NCBI GenBank assembly: GCA_021739645.1
Contig: JAIPBL010000054.1
Span: 1-43,447 of the forward strand
DNA: 43,447 bases
From: Saprospiraceae bacterium
Lineage (GTDB): Bacteria > Bacteroidota > Bacteroidia > Chitinophagales > Saprospiraceae
Reading direction: 5' to 3'
Of the stretch, positions 20,179-28,839 are shown piece by piece. The notes beneath the pieces were generated by a model. The model was not told the origin of the DNA. It saw only the letters and a list, made by a program, of their open reading frames with translations, and made no database searches. The position numbers and the translations under genes were made by a program. Each line of letters begins with the position of its first letter. The stretch's first letter is position 1.

Positions 20179-21903
20179 ATGATGAACAAGCCACTATTCC
20201 TGCTCGTTTTCGTCGCACTTTTCTCCTGCCAAAACAGCAAACAAGAAGCCGACACCATCCTGCTAAACGGCAATGTTTACACCGTTGACGAGGCGAATCC
20301 AACCGCACAGGCCATTGCCATCAAGGATGGCCTCATCCTCAGAATTGGCGCCAACGAGGACATGGCAGAACTCAATGGAGAAAAAACCGAAGTGATAGAC
20401 CTGGGCGGCCAGTTTGCCATGCCAGGCTTCATTGAAGGGCACGGTCATTTCAGTGGCATGGGCTACAGCCTCATTGACCTTAATTTTTTGAAGTCAAAGA
20501 ATTGGGAAGAAATCGTGGCAGCTGTTGGCGAAGCCGCCAAAAAAGCCAAACCCGGCGAGTGGATAGTTGGCCGGGGCTGGCACCAGGAAAAATGGAACGA
20601 GGCCCTGGAACAGCATGTGCAGGGCTACCCCTATCACGACCACTTGAGCGAGGTCTCGCCCAACAACCCCGTGGTGCTGCGCCATGCAAGCGGCCACGCA
20701 CTCATCGCCAATAAGGTCGCCATGGATGCCGCAGGTATTTCAAAGGAATCACCTGACCCGGCAGGCGGCCACATCGTTCGTGACCCATCGGGCGAGGCCA
20801 TCGGTGTTTTCGAGGAGCGGGCGATGGCCTCCATTGCGAAAGTGCACCAGGAGTACCTCGCTACCCTTCCGCCGGAGGCGCAACTGGAACGCTGGCAGAA
20901 CGGCATCGAGCTTGCCCAAGCGGAATGCCTAAAACACGGCGTTACCAGTTTTCAGGATGCAGGCTCCCATTTTGACGAAATCGAACGCTACAAAAAAATG
21001 GCCGAGGAAGGCAAGTTACGCCTTCGCCTATGGGCCATGGTTCGCCACTCCTCGGAAGAATTGACGGGCCACCTTGATGGGTTCCCTATCCTTGATGCTG
21101 GCAACAGGTTCTTTACCTGCCGGGCCATTAAAACTGAAATAGACGGAGCGCTCGGCAGCTACGGCGCCTGGCTGCTCGCACCGTACAACGACAAGCCCGG
21201 TTTTGAAGGGCAAAATACCACGACCATCGAAGAGGTGAAGGCCATTGCGAAACTGGCCTTTGATAAAAAAATGCAGCTCTGTGTGCACACCATCGGCGAC
21301 CGGGCCAACCGGGAACTGTTGAACGTGATGGAGGAAATCACAAAGTCAGGCGGCAAGTCCCTTAACGACCTTCGCTGGCGCAGCGAACATGCGCAACATA
21401 TTGACCCAGCGGATATTCCTCGCTTCGCAAAACTCGGCGTCATTGCCGCCATGCAGGGTATTCATTGCACCAGCGATGCACCGTTTGTGGTAAAAAGATT
21501 GGGGGAAGAACGGGCAAGGACGGGGGCCTACCCGTGGCAGAGCCTGCTCAAAGCCGGAGCCGTCGTCGGCAATGGAACGGACGTGCCCGTTGAAGATGTC
21601 TCGCCCATCGAGTGCTTTTACGCCAGCGTGACCCGCAAGCGGCACCAAGCCTCGGACAAGGGGCTTGAACTTTTCCCGGAGCAAAAAATGACAAGGGAAC
21701 AGGCCATCCGCAGTTACACCTTGTCCAATGCCTACGCCGCTTTTGAGGATGAATGGAAGGGAACGCTGACGCCCGGCAAAGTGGCGGACATCGTGGTTTT
21801 TAGCAATGACTTGGTTAATTGCTCGGACGAGGAGATTTTGAAGACGAAGGTGGTGATGACAATGGTAAATGGGAAGATGATGTATAATATGGAGAAAAAT
21901 TAG
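20179..21903 (+). CDS. Lipoprotein amidohydrolase, YtcJ/NfdA-like
   Basis: A 574-aa metal-dependent hydrolase of the amidohydrolase_3 group. I start it at the ATG pair at 20179/20182, giving the lipoprotein signal MNKPLFLLVFVALFSC with the lipid-acceptor cysteine at about residue 17. The ORF continues 12 codons upstream, but those residues do not look like a signal. The metal motif HGH (GHGHFSG) is at about 88-90. Further on are TEIDGALGSYGAW, CVHTIGDRANREL, RWRSEHAQHID and NGTDVPVEDVSP, all typical of YtcJ-like enzymes that act on amides or formamides. The substrate cannot be told. It stands alone between the divergent ribosomal operon and the convergent rluF gene. Confidence 0.9.
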   Translation: MMNKPLFLLVFVALFSCQNSKQEADTILLNGNVYTVDEANPTAQAIAIKDGLILRIGANEDMAELNGEKTEVIDLGGQFAMPGFIEGHGHFSGMGYSLIDLNFLKSKNWEEIVAAVGEAAKKAKPGEWIVGRGWHQEKWNEALEQHVQGYPYHDHLSEVSPNNPVVLRHASGHALIANKVAMDAAGISKESPDPAGGHIVRDPSGEAIGVFEERAMASIAKVHQEYLATLPPEAQLERWQNGIELAQAECLKHGVTSFQDAGSHFDEIERYKKMAEEGKLRLRLWAMVRHSSEELTGHLDGFPILDAGNRFFTCRAIKTEIDGALGSYGAWLLAPYNDKPGFEGQNTTTIEEVKAIAKLAFDKKMQLCVHTIGDRANRELLNVMEEITKSGGKSLNDLRWRSEHAQHIDPADIPRFAKLGVIAAMQGIHCTSDAPFVVKRLGEERARTGAYPWQSLLKAGAVVGNGTDVPVEDVSPIECFYASVTRKRHQASDKGLELFPEQKMTREQAIRSYTLSNAYAAFEDEWKGTLTPGKVADIVVFSNDLVNCSDEEILKTKVVMTMVNGKMMYNMEKN

Positions 21904-21912
21904 AAAACCATG

Positions 21913-22683
21913 CTATTCAAAATCCCCATCATTATTGGAGGGAATTGACGCCTCCATCGTCTTGCTCGAATCCGCTACCATCCGCTCGATGGCCGTAATC
22001 TCCGCCTCGGTCAAGTAGCGCCATTTCCCGACGGGGATGTTGTCCAATCTCACGTTCATGATGCGGGTGCGTTTCAGCTTGGTCACCTCGTAGCCGAAGT
22101 ACTCACACATGCGCCGAATCTGGCGGTTCAGTCCCTGGGTTAGGATGATTCGAAAGCCGAACTTGTCCGTTTTTTCGACATAACATTTCTTAGTCACCGT
22201 GTCCAAAATCGGTACGCCGCTGGCCATTTTTCGGATAAAATCATCGGTGATGGGCTTGTCCACTTTTACCCAATATTCCTTCTCGTGGTTGTTGCCAGCC
22301 CGTAGTATTTTGTTGACAATGTCGCCGTCGTTGGTGAGGAAAATGAGGCCCTCCGAGGGTTTGTCCAAGCGACCAATGGGGAAAATCCGCTTTGGGTGAT
22401 TGATGAAGCTGATGATATTGCCTTTGATATGTGTTTCCGTCGTGCAGGTGATGCCAACGGGCTTGTGGAAGGCGAGGTAGATGGGTGCTTCCTTACCGTC
22501 CAAGGGCTTGCCGTTGATGAGCACGGTGTCGTTCTCCCCTACCCGATTTCCCAAAATGGCCACCTCACCGTTAATGGTCACCCGCCCATCTTTGATGAGT
22601 TTGTCGGCTTCCCGCCGGGAACAGAAGCCCGTGTCGCTGATGAACTTGTTGAGGCTGGTGGTGTCTGTGTGGATTTGCGACAT
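21913..22683 (-). CDS. rluF: 23S rRNA pseudouridine synthase RluF
   Basis: A 256-aa RsuA/RluB/E/F family enzyme that isomerises uridine 2604 of 23S rRNA in E. coli. An S4 RNA-binding domain (about 10-58, [20 protein letters not shown]) precedes the catalytic domain with the active-site Asp107 in [18 protein letters not shown]. RluF-specific features are [11 protein letters not shown] and [19 protein letters not shown]. It converges with the amidohydrolase gene, with only 9 bp between the stops. An array of TTTACGA words lies just upstream. Confidence 0.93.
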   Translation of the reverse strand: MSQIHTDTTSLNKFISDTGFCSRREADKLIKDGRVTINGEVAILGNRVGENDTVLINGKPLDGKEAPIYLAFHKPVGITCTTETHIKGNIISFINHPKRIFPIGRLDKPSEGLIFLTNDGDIVNKILRAGNNHEKEYWVKVDKPITDDFIRKMASGVPILDTVTKKCYVEKTDKFGFRIILTQGLNRQIRRMCEYFGYEVTKLKRTRIMNVRLDNIPVGKWRYLTEAEITAIERMVADSSKTMEASIPSNNDGDFE

Positions 22684-22687
22684 GACG

Positions 22688-22718
22688 GGATTTACGATTT
22701 ACGATTTGGGATTTACGA
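22688..22718. repeat. Short-word array (atttacg) between rluF and a lipoprotein gene
   Basis: Four copies or near-copies of the word atttacga/atttggg lie in a 42-bp gap. The same word forms the long hairpin between pstA and pstB at 37709-37772, 15 kb away. Only one arm is present here. Confidence 0.5.
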
Positions 22719-22725
22719 AAGGTGG

Positions 22726-23133
22726 TTAGTCTAACAGCTTGAATTCCATCGCATTGGGTTCGTTTTGGGCGATGTAAATGCCGACTTTGTAATAGTCCGG
22801 CTCCAGCCAAGTTCCATTGGGCGCCGAGGAGGTGCCGCAAATGCCCTGACAGGCCGCACCCGTGAAATATTTCTTCCCGCCAATCGTACCAACGGCCTCC
22901 ACCAGTGCAAAGCCGAACTGCTGGCCAAATGCCTCGTAAGGGAAATAGTCGCTTTTTTCACCCTTTTTCAAATCGCCAATCTCTGCTCGGCTGACGGAAA
23001 GCCCAGTAATGTCCGAACCAGTCTTATTTTCGAACTTGACCATGACGGTATCAGGCGTTGGGAGGTCTTCGCTTTTTTTGCACGCAAATAAACTGAGCAA
23101 GGAAGCGAGGAGTATGAATTGAAATAATCGCAT
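22726..23133 (-). CDS. Small lipoprotein of unknown function
   Basis: A 135-aa protein with a clear lipoprotein signal (MRLFQFILLASLLSLFAC, acceptor Cys18, followed by KKSED). The rest looks like a compact beta-rich domain: VMVKFENKTGSDITGLSVS, then a GDLKKGEKSDYFPYE segment and a pair of cysteines in GAACQGICGTSS that may form a disulphide. The VKFENKTG opening recalls domains that bind or mimic small surface ligands, but I do not recognise the family. It lies between rluF and the PLP enzyme on the same strand. Confidence 0.75.
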   Translation of the reverse strand: MRLFQFILLASLLSLFACKKSEDLPTPDTVMVKFENKTGSDITGLSVSRAEIGDLKKGEKSDYFPYEAFGQQFGFALVEAVGTIGGKKYFTGAACQGICGTSSAPNGTWLEPDYYKVGIYIAQNEPNAMEFKLLD

Positions 23134-23225
23134 GTTAGTTTTTTATGGAAAACGCCTCTAAATCCAATACGGACGTTTCCACCGCTAATTTTAACCGAAA
23201 AAATACCATGTTGTCGGGACACTGA

Positions 23226-24155
23226 CTAACCAAAAAATCCTGCCAAGGCTTTCAAATCCACGTTTCCACCGGAGAGGATGATGCCCACCCGCTTGCCTTT
23301 GAGTGCTATTTTTTCCTTTAAAACGGCTGCCAAAGCCACTGCTCCGCTCGGCTCCACCACAATTTTCATCCGCTCCATCAGCAGGCGGAGGGCGTCAAAT
23401 ATTTCGGTTTCTTCCACCAAAACAATTCGCTCCACGTGGTCACGGATGATGGGCCAGGTCTTGTCGCCGAGTGATGTGCGAAGCCCATCGGCGATAGTCT
23501 GCGGGTTGGTTTGAGGGATGATGTGCCCCGCCTGTTTGGACTGCCAAGCATCGTCGGCTCCGGCAGGTTCGCCCGCCCATACTTTTGTTTTGGGTGAAAA
23601 ATGGCTCACTGCCAACGCCGTTCCAGCCAGTAACCCTCCCCCACCCACGGGTGAAATGACCATATCCAGGTTTTCCACTTCTTGCAGTAGTTCCAGCGCT
23701 GCCGTGCCTTGCCCCATTATTACATTGTCATCGTTAAATGGGTGGATGAACGTAGCCCCGGTTCGCTCGACCACCTGCGCCAAAGTCGCTTCACGGGCAG
23801 CCAGTGTCGGTTCGCACTCAATGATTTCACCGCCATAGCCACGAACTGCTGCCTTTTTTACCTCCGGCGAATTGGAAGGCATGACAATAAAAGCCGGGAT
23901 ACCCAACATTTGTGCGGTAAGTGCTATTGCTTGCGCAAAATTGCCAGAAGAATGGGTCGCTACGCCCCGCTGTTGGGCCTCGTCGGACAGTTGCAGGATG
24001 GCATTGGCAGCACCCCGCATTTTGAAGGCGCCCATTTTTTGAAAGTTTTCGCACTTGAAAAAAAGCGAAGCCCCCGCCATTTGGTCAAGAGTCTGGCAAG
24101 TCAGCACCGGGGTGCGGTGGATGTAGGGTTGGATGCGGTGGTGAGTGTTCTGCAT
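23226..24155 (-). CDS. PLP-dependent threonine dehydratase / serine racemase-like enzyme
   Basis: A 309-aa fold-type II PLP enzyme. The start at 24155 (MQNTHHRIQPYIHRTPVLTC) is chosen because the 20 codons further upstream translate a repeat array. The Schiff-base lysine is K45 in GAFKMRGA. The substrate loop is SSGNFAQA (69-76) and the phosphate-binding glycine loop is GGGGLLAG (171-178). There is no C-terminal ACT-like regulatory domain, so it resembles the catabolic threonine ammonia-lyase or serine/threo-3-hydroxyaspartate racemase group rather than biosynthetic IlvA. Sequence alone does not decide between these activities. Confidence 0.88.
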   Translation of the reverse strand: MQNTHHRIQPYIHRTPVLTCQTLDQMAGASLFFKCENFQKMGAFKMRGAANAILQLSDEAQQRGVATHSSGNFAQAIALTAQMLGIPAFIVMPSNSPEVKKAAVRGYGGEIIECEPTLAAREATLAQVVERTGATFIHPFNDDNVIMGQGTAALELLQEVENLDMVISPVGGGGLLAGTALAVSHFSPKTKVWAGEPAGADDAWQSKQAGHIIPQTNPQTIADGLRTSLGDKTWPIIRDHVERIVLVEETEIFDALRLLMERMKIVVEPSGAVALAAVLKEKIALKGKRVGIILSGGNVDLKALAGFFG

Positions 24156-24174
24156 GCTGAGGATTTGAGAATGC

Positions 24175-24229
24175 GAGGATTTGAGGATTTGAGAGTCCCC
24201 AAGTCGAATCCTCAAATCCTCAAATCCTC
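24175..24229. repeat. Long hairpin of GAGGATTT words
   Basis: Tandem GAGGATTT words (24175-24193) are matched by CTCAAATC words (24211-24229), giving a 19-bp perfect stem with a 17-nt loop. The right arm covers the stop codon of the OmpA-family gene. The array lies between that gene and the PLP enzyme and could act as a bidirectional stabiliser or terminator. Confidence 0.7.
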
Positions 24230-25199
24230 ATTTTGTGAGTTCTAAAATCTTGTCCAAATTCGGCGCAAGGATGATTTCCGTGCGGCGGTTTTTAGCCTTG
24301 TTTTCAGCGTTATCATTGGGCACTACGGGGTGGTGCATTCCACGGCCAGAGGCCACCATGCGGTGAGGCAACACGCCATAAAGTGCCAGAATTTTCACGA
24401 CGCTGGTAGCCCGGCTGACGCTGAGGTCCCAGTTGTAATCCACGCCACCTGCATTATCCGTGTGGCCTTCGACGATGATTTCGATGTTGGGGTTGTCGTT
24501 GAGTGCTTTGGCAAGTTTGGCGAGAGCATCCACCCCTTTTGGGTCCACCTTGTCGGAACCAGCTTTGAAAAGCAGGTTCTGGCTCATGGACACATATATT
24601 CTTCCGTTGCGCTCCTCGGCGCTGAGGTCCGAGGCATTGAACCCACGGAGCGCACTGTTGAGGCTGGTGCGGAGGTTGTCCATTTGGGCCTGTTTTTCAG
24701 CTACCAATCGCTCCAGTTCGGCCACCCGCTGCTCACGGGTCATCAGGTCCACCTTCATGTTTTCGAGGTTGGTGTTCTGATCACCAATGGCGCCTTCCAA
24801 TCCATCGAGCTGGTTTTGCTTGCGGCGCAGTTCGTCAAGGCTTTTTGACACGGCTTCTTCGTAGGCCATTTTGTCCAGCGAGTATTCCGATAAAAGCGCA
24901 GAGTTCTCCTTGGCGGCCTTCTCATACCGGACGGAAAGTTCCTCGTTGTAATTTTTCATGATGCCAATTTCCGTCTGCTTTTGTTCAAGGTTGAATTTGG
25001 CCTTCATCAACTGGCTCTCTGACATGCGGAGCTGGTTTTTTAGCTCCTCGTTTTCTTTACTCGACACCCGAAGGTTCTCGTATTCGGCCTTGAAATGGTC
25101 ACGGGCCGTCTGCATGTCTTTATATTTTTGGGTAGAAACGCAGCTGGTCGTAAGCATTGTGGCGATAGCCACACCAAGGAATAACTTATTGATTTTCAT
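24228..25199 (-). CDS. OmpA-family lipoprotein with coiled-coil
   Basis: A 323-aa outer-membrane lipoprotein: the signal MKINKLFLGVAIATMLTTSC puts the acceptor at Cys20. Residues about 25-190 are heptad-rich coiled coil with many Lys/Glu (KYKDMQTARDHFKAEYENL and similar). The C-terminal OmpA domain (about 205-315) carries FKAGSDKVDPKG and the peptidoglycan-binding signature EGHTDNAGG...LSVSRATSVV...NRRTEIIL. It would tether the outer membrane to the cell wall. A -7 box lies 26 bp upstream. Confidence 0.93.
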   Translation of the reverse strand: MKINKLFLGVAIATMLTTSCVSTQKYKDMQTARDHFKAEYENLRVSSKENEELKNQLRMSESQLMKAKFNLEQKQTEIGIMKNYNEELSVRYEKAAKENSALLSEYSLDKMAYEEAVSKSLDELRRKQNQLDGLEGAIGDQNTNLENMKVDLMTREQRVAELERLVAEKQAQMDNLRTSLNSALRGFNASDLSAEERNGRIYVSMSQNLLFKAGSDKVDPKGVDALAKLAKALNDNPNIEIIVEGHTDNAGGVDYNWDLSVSRATSVVKILALYGVLPHRMVASGRGMHHPVVPNDNAENKAKNRRTEIILAPNLDKILELTK

Positions 25200-25224
25200 A
25201 GGAAAAAAATTTTATGATACTGGG

Positions 25225-25232
25225 CAAAGATA
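25225..25232 (-). promoter_or_regulatory. Candidate -7 box TATCTTTG of the OmpA-family gene
   Basis: TATCTTTG on the minus strand matches TAnnTTTG and sits 26 bp before the ATG at 25199, implying a short leader. The -33 position lies in a repeat array without a clear TTTG. Confidence 0.4.
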
Positions 25233-25233
25233 G

Positions 25234-25317
25234 TTTGATTGTTGAAATTGCTGTATTGTTGAATTGTTTCCGGCACTGCGACAACAATAATAACAATCCA
25301 ACAATAAAACAATTTTT
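25234..25317. repeat. Inverted array of ATTGTTG words
   Basis: The left part repeats attgttgaa/attgctg and the right part repeats aacaataat/caacaat, so the two arms can pair imperfectly around the loop ccggcactgcg. It fills the gap between the OmpA-family gene and the TauE gene. A similar word pair occurs at 36757-36818. Confidence 0.55.
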
Positions 25318-25320
25318 CCA

Positions 25321-26073
25321 TCAAAGAAACAACAGCACCACCGTAGCCAAAGTCATACCGATGATGAACTTTCGGTACACCCTTTCGCTCAGGCGTTTGG
25401 TGATGACGATGCCCAACAATGCCCCAACCGCAATAAACGGAAACATTACCAAGTCAAGTTTAAAGCTCTCCCAACTGATCGTTTCCCAGGAAAAAATGTG
25501 GAAAGGCACTTTGAAACAATTGATGGCGAGGTAAAACCAGGCACCTGTGCCGATGAAAATATTTTTTGGCAAACGCATGGACAACAAGTAGAGCGCCGTG
25601 ACCGCACCCGCCAAGTTCCCCACCATAGTAGTATAGCCAGCCGCAAGTCCCATCAGCGCAGAGAAAGCCCAGTGGCTGGGAATGAGGTGCTCCGTCCGGG
25701 TCTCCTGCCAAACCATGATGACCACACTGAGCACGATGATGATGCCCATTATCTGCTTGAATGCCCCGTCGTCAATGTGTTGGCTTGTGACCGTACCGAT
25801 GACGATGCCCACGAACGCCCACGGCAGCAATTTCATCAGCACCGACCAGTCGGCATGGCGACGGTAATAGGCCACAGCAAACACGTCCGCCATGACGAGC
25901 ATGGGCAGCACGATGCCCGCAGATGCCTTCCCTCCGAAAATATGGGCCATGACGGGTATGAACAAGGTGCCCACCCCCCCAAGCCCTGTTTTGGACAGGC
26001 CGAGGGCCAATGCGGTGAGCGCAACCAACGCCCATTCAAAGCCAGTGAGGTGAAATTGTTGTAGGAAGTCCAT
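25321..26073 (-). CDS. TauE/SafE-family membrane permease
   Basis: A 250-aa inner-membrane protein with about eight hydrophobic segments. The family signature GLSKTGLGGVGTLFIPVMA is at about 24-42, and the repeat half has MGLAAGYTTMVGNLAGAVTALYL (in part). Members export sulfite, sulfoacetate or related organic anions, or sometimes take up other substrates. The specific substrate is unknown. It is divergent from the porin gene at 26214, and the shared 140-bp region may hold both promoters. Confidence 0.9.
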   Translation of the reverse strand: MDFLQQFHLTGFEWALVALTALALGLSKTGLGGVGTLFIPVMAHIFGGKASAGIVLPMLVMADVFAVAYYRRHADWSVLMKLLPWAFVGIVIGTVTSQHIDDGAFKQIMGIIIVLSVVIMVWQETRTEHLIPSHWAFSALMGLAAGYTTMVGNLAGAVTALYLLSMRLPKNIFIGTGAWFYLAINCFKVPFHIFSWETISWESFKLDLVMFPFIAVGALLGIVITKRLSERVYRKFIIGMTLATVVLLFL

Positions 26074-26213
26074 TTTGTGGGCAAAGAAAGGGCTGTTTGC
26101 TCAAATACCAAGCGAATGTCAATTTTGATAAACGCTGTCGCATTTTTAGCGTCAACCAATTGTGACAAACATCATGTTGGGTCTCGGGAAATCACCCTTT
26201 ATTTGCGCCCACA

Positions 26214-27515
26214 ATGAAAAAAAACATACAAATCGGGCTAACCATGCTTTGTTTAGCCGTAGTCGCCTCCAGTTTGACCGCCCAATCCAGCGAAGCCGCA
26301 CCCCAGCAGCCACCCCGTTGGTTAACAAAAAAGAGCAATTACTTGCCAGAGGTTAAGGCGTTCACCCAACTTTGGGGCATTTACTCCATGGGGATGGAGG
26401 TTTACGATGCGAGCAGTGGAAAATATGAAGCCGCTGATGACCGCTTCAACCTTTCGCTCAGGCGGGCACGGGTCGTTATTGCTGGCGAACCTTATGCCGG
26501 GCTCAAGTACAGTGTCGCACTTGGGTACGACCAAACGGGGCGAGACATCCTCAGCAGCGGCGTCGGTGGCACCAACAAGGCCGACCCCTCCCTCAGCGTG
26601 GTGGATGCCTTTTTACAGTGGAAAATCGGCAAGGGGGAAGCATTCAATTTGGTGGGGGGATGGTTCAGGCCACAGGTGCAGCGGGAGAGCATCACTGGGG
26701 CTTGGGCGACAAACTCCTTCGAGAAGTCCATGTCGCAGAATTACTTGCGCAGCCACCTCGTAGGCACCGGGTATGGCAGGGCGGCAGGACTGAATCTTGG
26801 CGGCATTTTCACCAAAGAAAAAGTCTCGCTGAACTATAACCTTGGCATGTTCAACCCTGTAACGGCCTCGTTAGCAGGTGGTTCAGTTGGTAAAAAAGCT
26901 GCTCCGCTTTTTGCTGGCCGTGCCTCACTCTCGCTGGGTGACCCCGAATTTAACAAGTATGGCATCGGCTATAACATCAATTTTTTCAACAAAAGAAAAG
27001 GTGTCTCATTGGACTTCAATGCTGCGAGACAGGGCGAAACTGAAAAATTCCAATCCTCGACAGCATACGGCCCTGGCCTGTTGCTGAACTGGGGTGCGCT
27101 TAATTTGGATGGAGAATGGATGTGGCTCAAACGGGAAGGAACTGACAGCCTGGGAAGTTTCAATGCCTCATCCGCCACCGGGCATATCCGGCTTGGAATG
27201 AACTTTTCGGCAGGAAAATATGTGCTAGAGCCAACTTTTATGTTGATGAAATTCAAGGGGGGAATGTCAGCCACCGAACAGGCTGACGCTGCATTGCTCA
27301 AGCTGTCGGCAGGCGAGGAAACAACTTATGACTTGGGTGTAAACTGGTACCTGGACGGCAGAAACCTCAAATTGGCATTGCACTACACTTGGCGCAATGG
27401 AGACCCCGGCGTAGCGGGCGATGGCTCGCAAGTAAACGCCTATTTCAGCCAAGGCGGCGTGGGCGCTATCCATCGAGGCAACTGGCTGGGGCTAGGGTTG
27501 AGCGCCATGTTTTGA
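26214..27515 (+). CDS. Outer-membrane porin, OprO/OprP-like
   Basis: A 433-aa beta-barrel protein. A signal peptide (MKKNIQIGLTMLCLAVVASSLTAQ) is followed by repeated amphipathic strands such as RFNLSLRRARVVIAGEPYAGLKYSVALGYD and FQSSTAYGPGLLLNWGALNLDGEWMW, of which only the ends are diagnostic. The protein ends in F (LGLSAMF), the usual outer-membrane insertion signal. It resembles phosphate-selective porin O/P types in layout, but sequence alone does not fix the substrate. No gene follows; a palindromic element begins 31 bp after the stop. Confidence 0.83.
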   Translation: MKKNIQIGLTMLCLAVVASSLTAQSSEAAPQQPPRWLTKKSNYLPEVKAFTQLWGIYSMGMEVYDASSGKYEAADDRFNLSLRRARVVIAGEPYAGLKYSVALGYDQTGRDILSSGVGGTNKADPSLSVVDAFLQWKIGKGEAFNLVGGWFRPQVQRESITGAWATNSFEKSMSQNYLRSHLVGTGYGRAAGLNLGGIFTKEKVSLNYNLGMFNPVTASLAGGSVGKKAAPLFAGRASLSLGDPEFNKYGIGYNINFFNKRKGVSLDFNAARQGETEKFQSSTAYGPGLLLNWGALNLDGEWMWLKREGTDSLGSFNASSATGHIRLGMNFSAGKYVLEPTFMLMKFKGGMSATEQADAALLKLSAGEETTYDLGVNWYLDGRNLKLALHYTWRNGDPGVAGDGSQVNAYFSQGGVGAIHRGNWLGLGLSAMF

Positions 27516-27546
27516 AAGCATAAAACCTGAACTCCCGTAAAAAAAG

Positions 27547-27734
27547 GCAGGGGGTTGTGTAAAAAGTCCCATCGGGACTACATCTTTGTAGCATTGCCAA
27601 AGAATGTTCCGAACCGTTCCGTAGGAACGGCATCCTGGCAGAACAAATGCCGTTCCTACGGAACGGTAGACGAAATTACATTCGTCAGTTCTACAAAGAT
27701 TCACCCCCTACGGGGCTTTTTACACAACCCCTGC
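27547..27734. mobile_element. MITE-like nested inverted repeat
   Basis: A 188-bp non-coding element with terminal inverted repeats of about 23 bp (left starts GCAGGGGGTTGTGTAAAAAG, right ends CTTTTTACACAACCCCTGC). The similarity continues weakly inward (CTACA...TGTAG units). A central pair of CCGTTCC-GTAG-GAACGG palindromes occupies 27614-27667. It has no ORF and could fold into a cruciform. I infer a MITE or REP-like element; it may also terminate porin transcription. Confidence 0.55.
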
Positions 27735-27821
27735 TTCATTGCTAATATCAAAACTTTCTAATGAGCTATTTCCGGGTATTCTAGGAATCAGCGGTTGGTA
27801 AATTTTCGAAGATTGTACCTA

Positions 27822-28098
27822 GTAGATAGTCAAGTCAAATCTGACAAGTTGGATATTCTTCAAAGTGCAATGCCTTGATTTTTATATGGCGAAGCTAGGA
27901 AGTTTGACGTCTCCAAGCTGGCAAACAGAAAAGCACCGAAGTTCCCGATAGTTATCGGGATCGGTGGTACGGCCAGCAGGTACCGGTGCCGACCGTACTG
28001 CCGAAGTCCACTTCGGCAGCGCAGGCATTGCCAAGTTGGGCAGCAACTTGTCGTAACTGAACTTCCATCAACTTGTCATAAATCACTTGACTACCTAC
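27822..28098. repeat. Second inverted-repeat element with internal hairpins
   Basis: Arms of about 31 bp (27822-27852, starting GTAGATAGTCAAGTCAAAT, and 28068-28098, ending ATCACTTGACTACCTAC) are imperfect reverse complements. Between them are two short perfect hairpins, CCCGATA-GT-TATCGGG at about 27944-27960 and TGCCGAAGT-CC-ACTTCGGCA at about 28000-28019, and a further palindrome around GGTACC. There is no coding potential. With the previous element it fills the 584-bp gap after the porin. Confidence 0.5.
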
Positions 28099-28099
28099 C

Positions 28100-28765
28100 T
28101 TAGGCCAACATTTCCATTTCAGCAGCGACAACCGGTTGGTTGAACAGTTCTGACAAAATCGCCACCTCGCCCGTTTCCACGCTGTACATGGCGCCGACGA
28201 CGCCTATTTTTCCTTCTTCGTAAAGCCCCCGCAATATGGAACTGCGCTCAAGCACCGCCTCCATTTGCAGCCGAACGTTTTCGCTGGCGACTTCCTCCAC
28301 GAAGGCCGCTTCGTCCAGCTTGGCTTGCCGCATCGAAATATTATTGACCGATGGCTGTATTTTATCCAACAGCCCCGTTAAATGTCCCATTTCCACATGG
28401 GCACAAGCGCCTTTTACTGCCCCGCATTTGCTATGACCAAGTACCACGACCAGTTTCGAGCCGGCCACATTGCAGGCAAATTCCATACTCCCAAGAATGT
28501 CGTCGTTGAGCACGTTGCCAGCAATCCTGACGCTGAAGATGTCGCCCAAGCCCTGGTCAAAAATCAGCTCCGCCGAGGTACGGCTGTCGATGCAGCTCAA
28601 AACAACGGCGAAGGGGAATTGCCCATCCGAAGTCTCGTTCACCTGTTGGAGCAGGTTGCGGTTGTAGCTGAGGTTGCCAACGAATCGCTGGTTGCCCGCT
28701 TTAAGAAATTCAAGCGCCTCTGTGGGCGTCAAACTTTGCTGAGATGTTTGGTTGTGCGTACGCAT
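28100..28765 (-). CDS. Beta-class carbonic anhydrase
   Basis: A 221-aa zinc enzyme interconverting CO2 and bicarbonate. I use the ATG at 28765 (MRTHNQTSQQSLTP), since the codons upstream translate a stable hairpin. Zinc ligands are visible: Cys58 in SCIDSR with the Asp60/Arg62 dyad, and His111/Cys114 in HSKCGAVKGA. No export signal is seen, so it acts in the cytoplasm. It follows the SulP transporter on the same strand with a 74-bp gap, which suggests a bicarbonate supply module. Confidence 0.95.
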   Translation of the reverse strand: MRTHNQTSQQSLTPTEALEFLKAGNQRFVGNLSYNRNLLQQVNETSDGQFPFAVVLSCIDSRTSAELIFDQGLGDIFSVRIAGNVLNDDILGSMEFACNVAGSKLVVVLGHSKCGAVKGACAHVEMGHLTGLLDKIQPSVNNISMRQAKLDEAAFVEEVASENVRLQMEAVLERSSILRGLYEEGKIGVVGAMYSVETGEVAILSELFNQPVVAAEMEMLA

Positions 28766-28783
28766 GGTCTGATTTTTTTTAGT

Positions 28784-28817
28784 GCCTTCGGCAATGGACG
28801 CATCCATTGCCGAAGGC
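28784..28817. other. Perfect 15-bp stem-loop between sulP and the carbonic anhydrase
   Basis: GCCTTCGGCAATGGA (28784-28798) pairs perfectly with TCCATTGCCGAAGGC (28803-28817) around the loop CGCA. No U-run follows on either strand in the right place, so it is not a simple terminator. It lies just upstream of the carbonic anhydrase start and could affect mRNA processing or translation. Confidence 0.6.
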
Positions 28818-28839
28818 GATGAAGTGTTGAAAATGAAGG

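Noticed and set aside
26176-26205. Promoter GTTG-N18-TTTATTTG for the porin at 26214
   Set aside because: The -7 box lacks the conserved A at position 2 and would give an almost leaderless mRNA; too weak to list.
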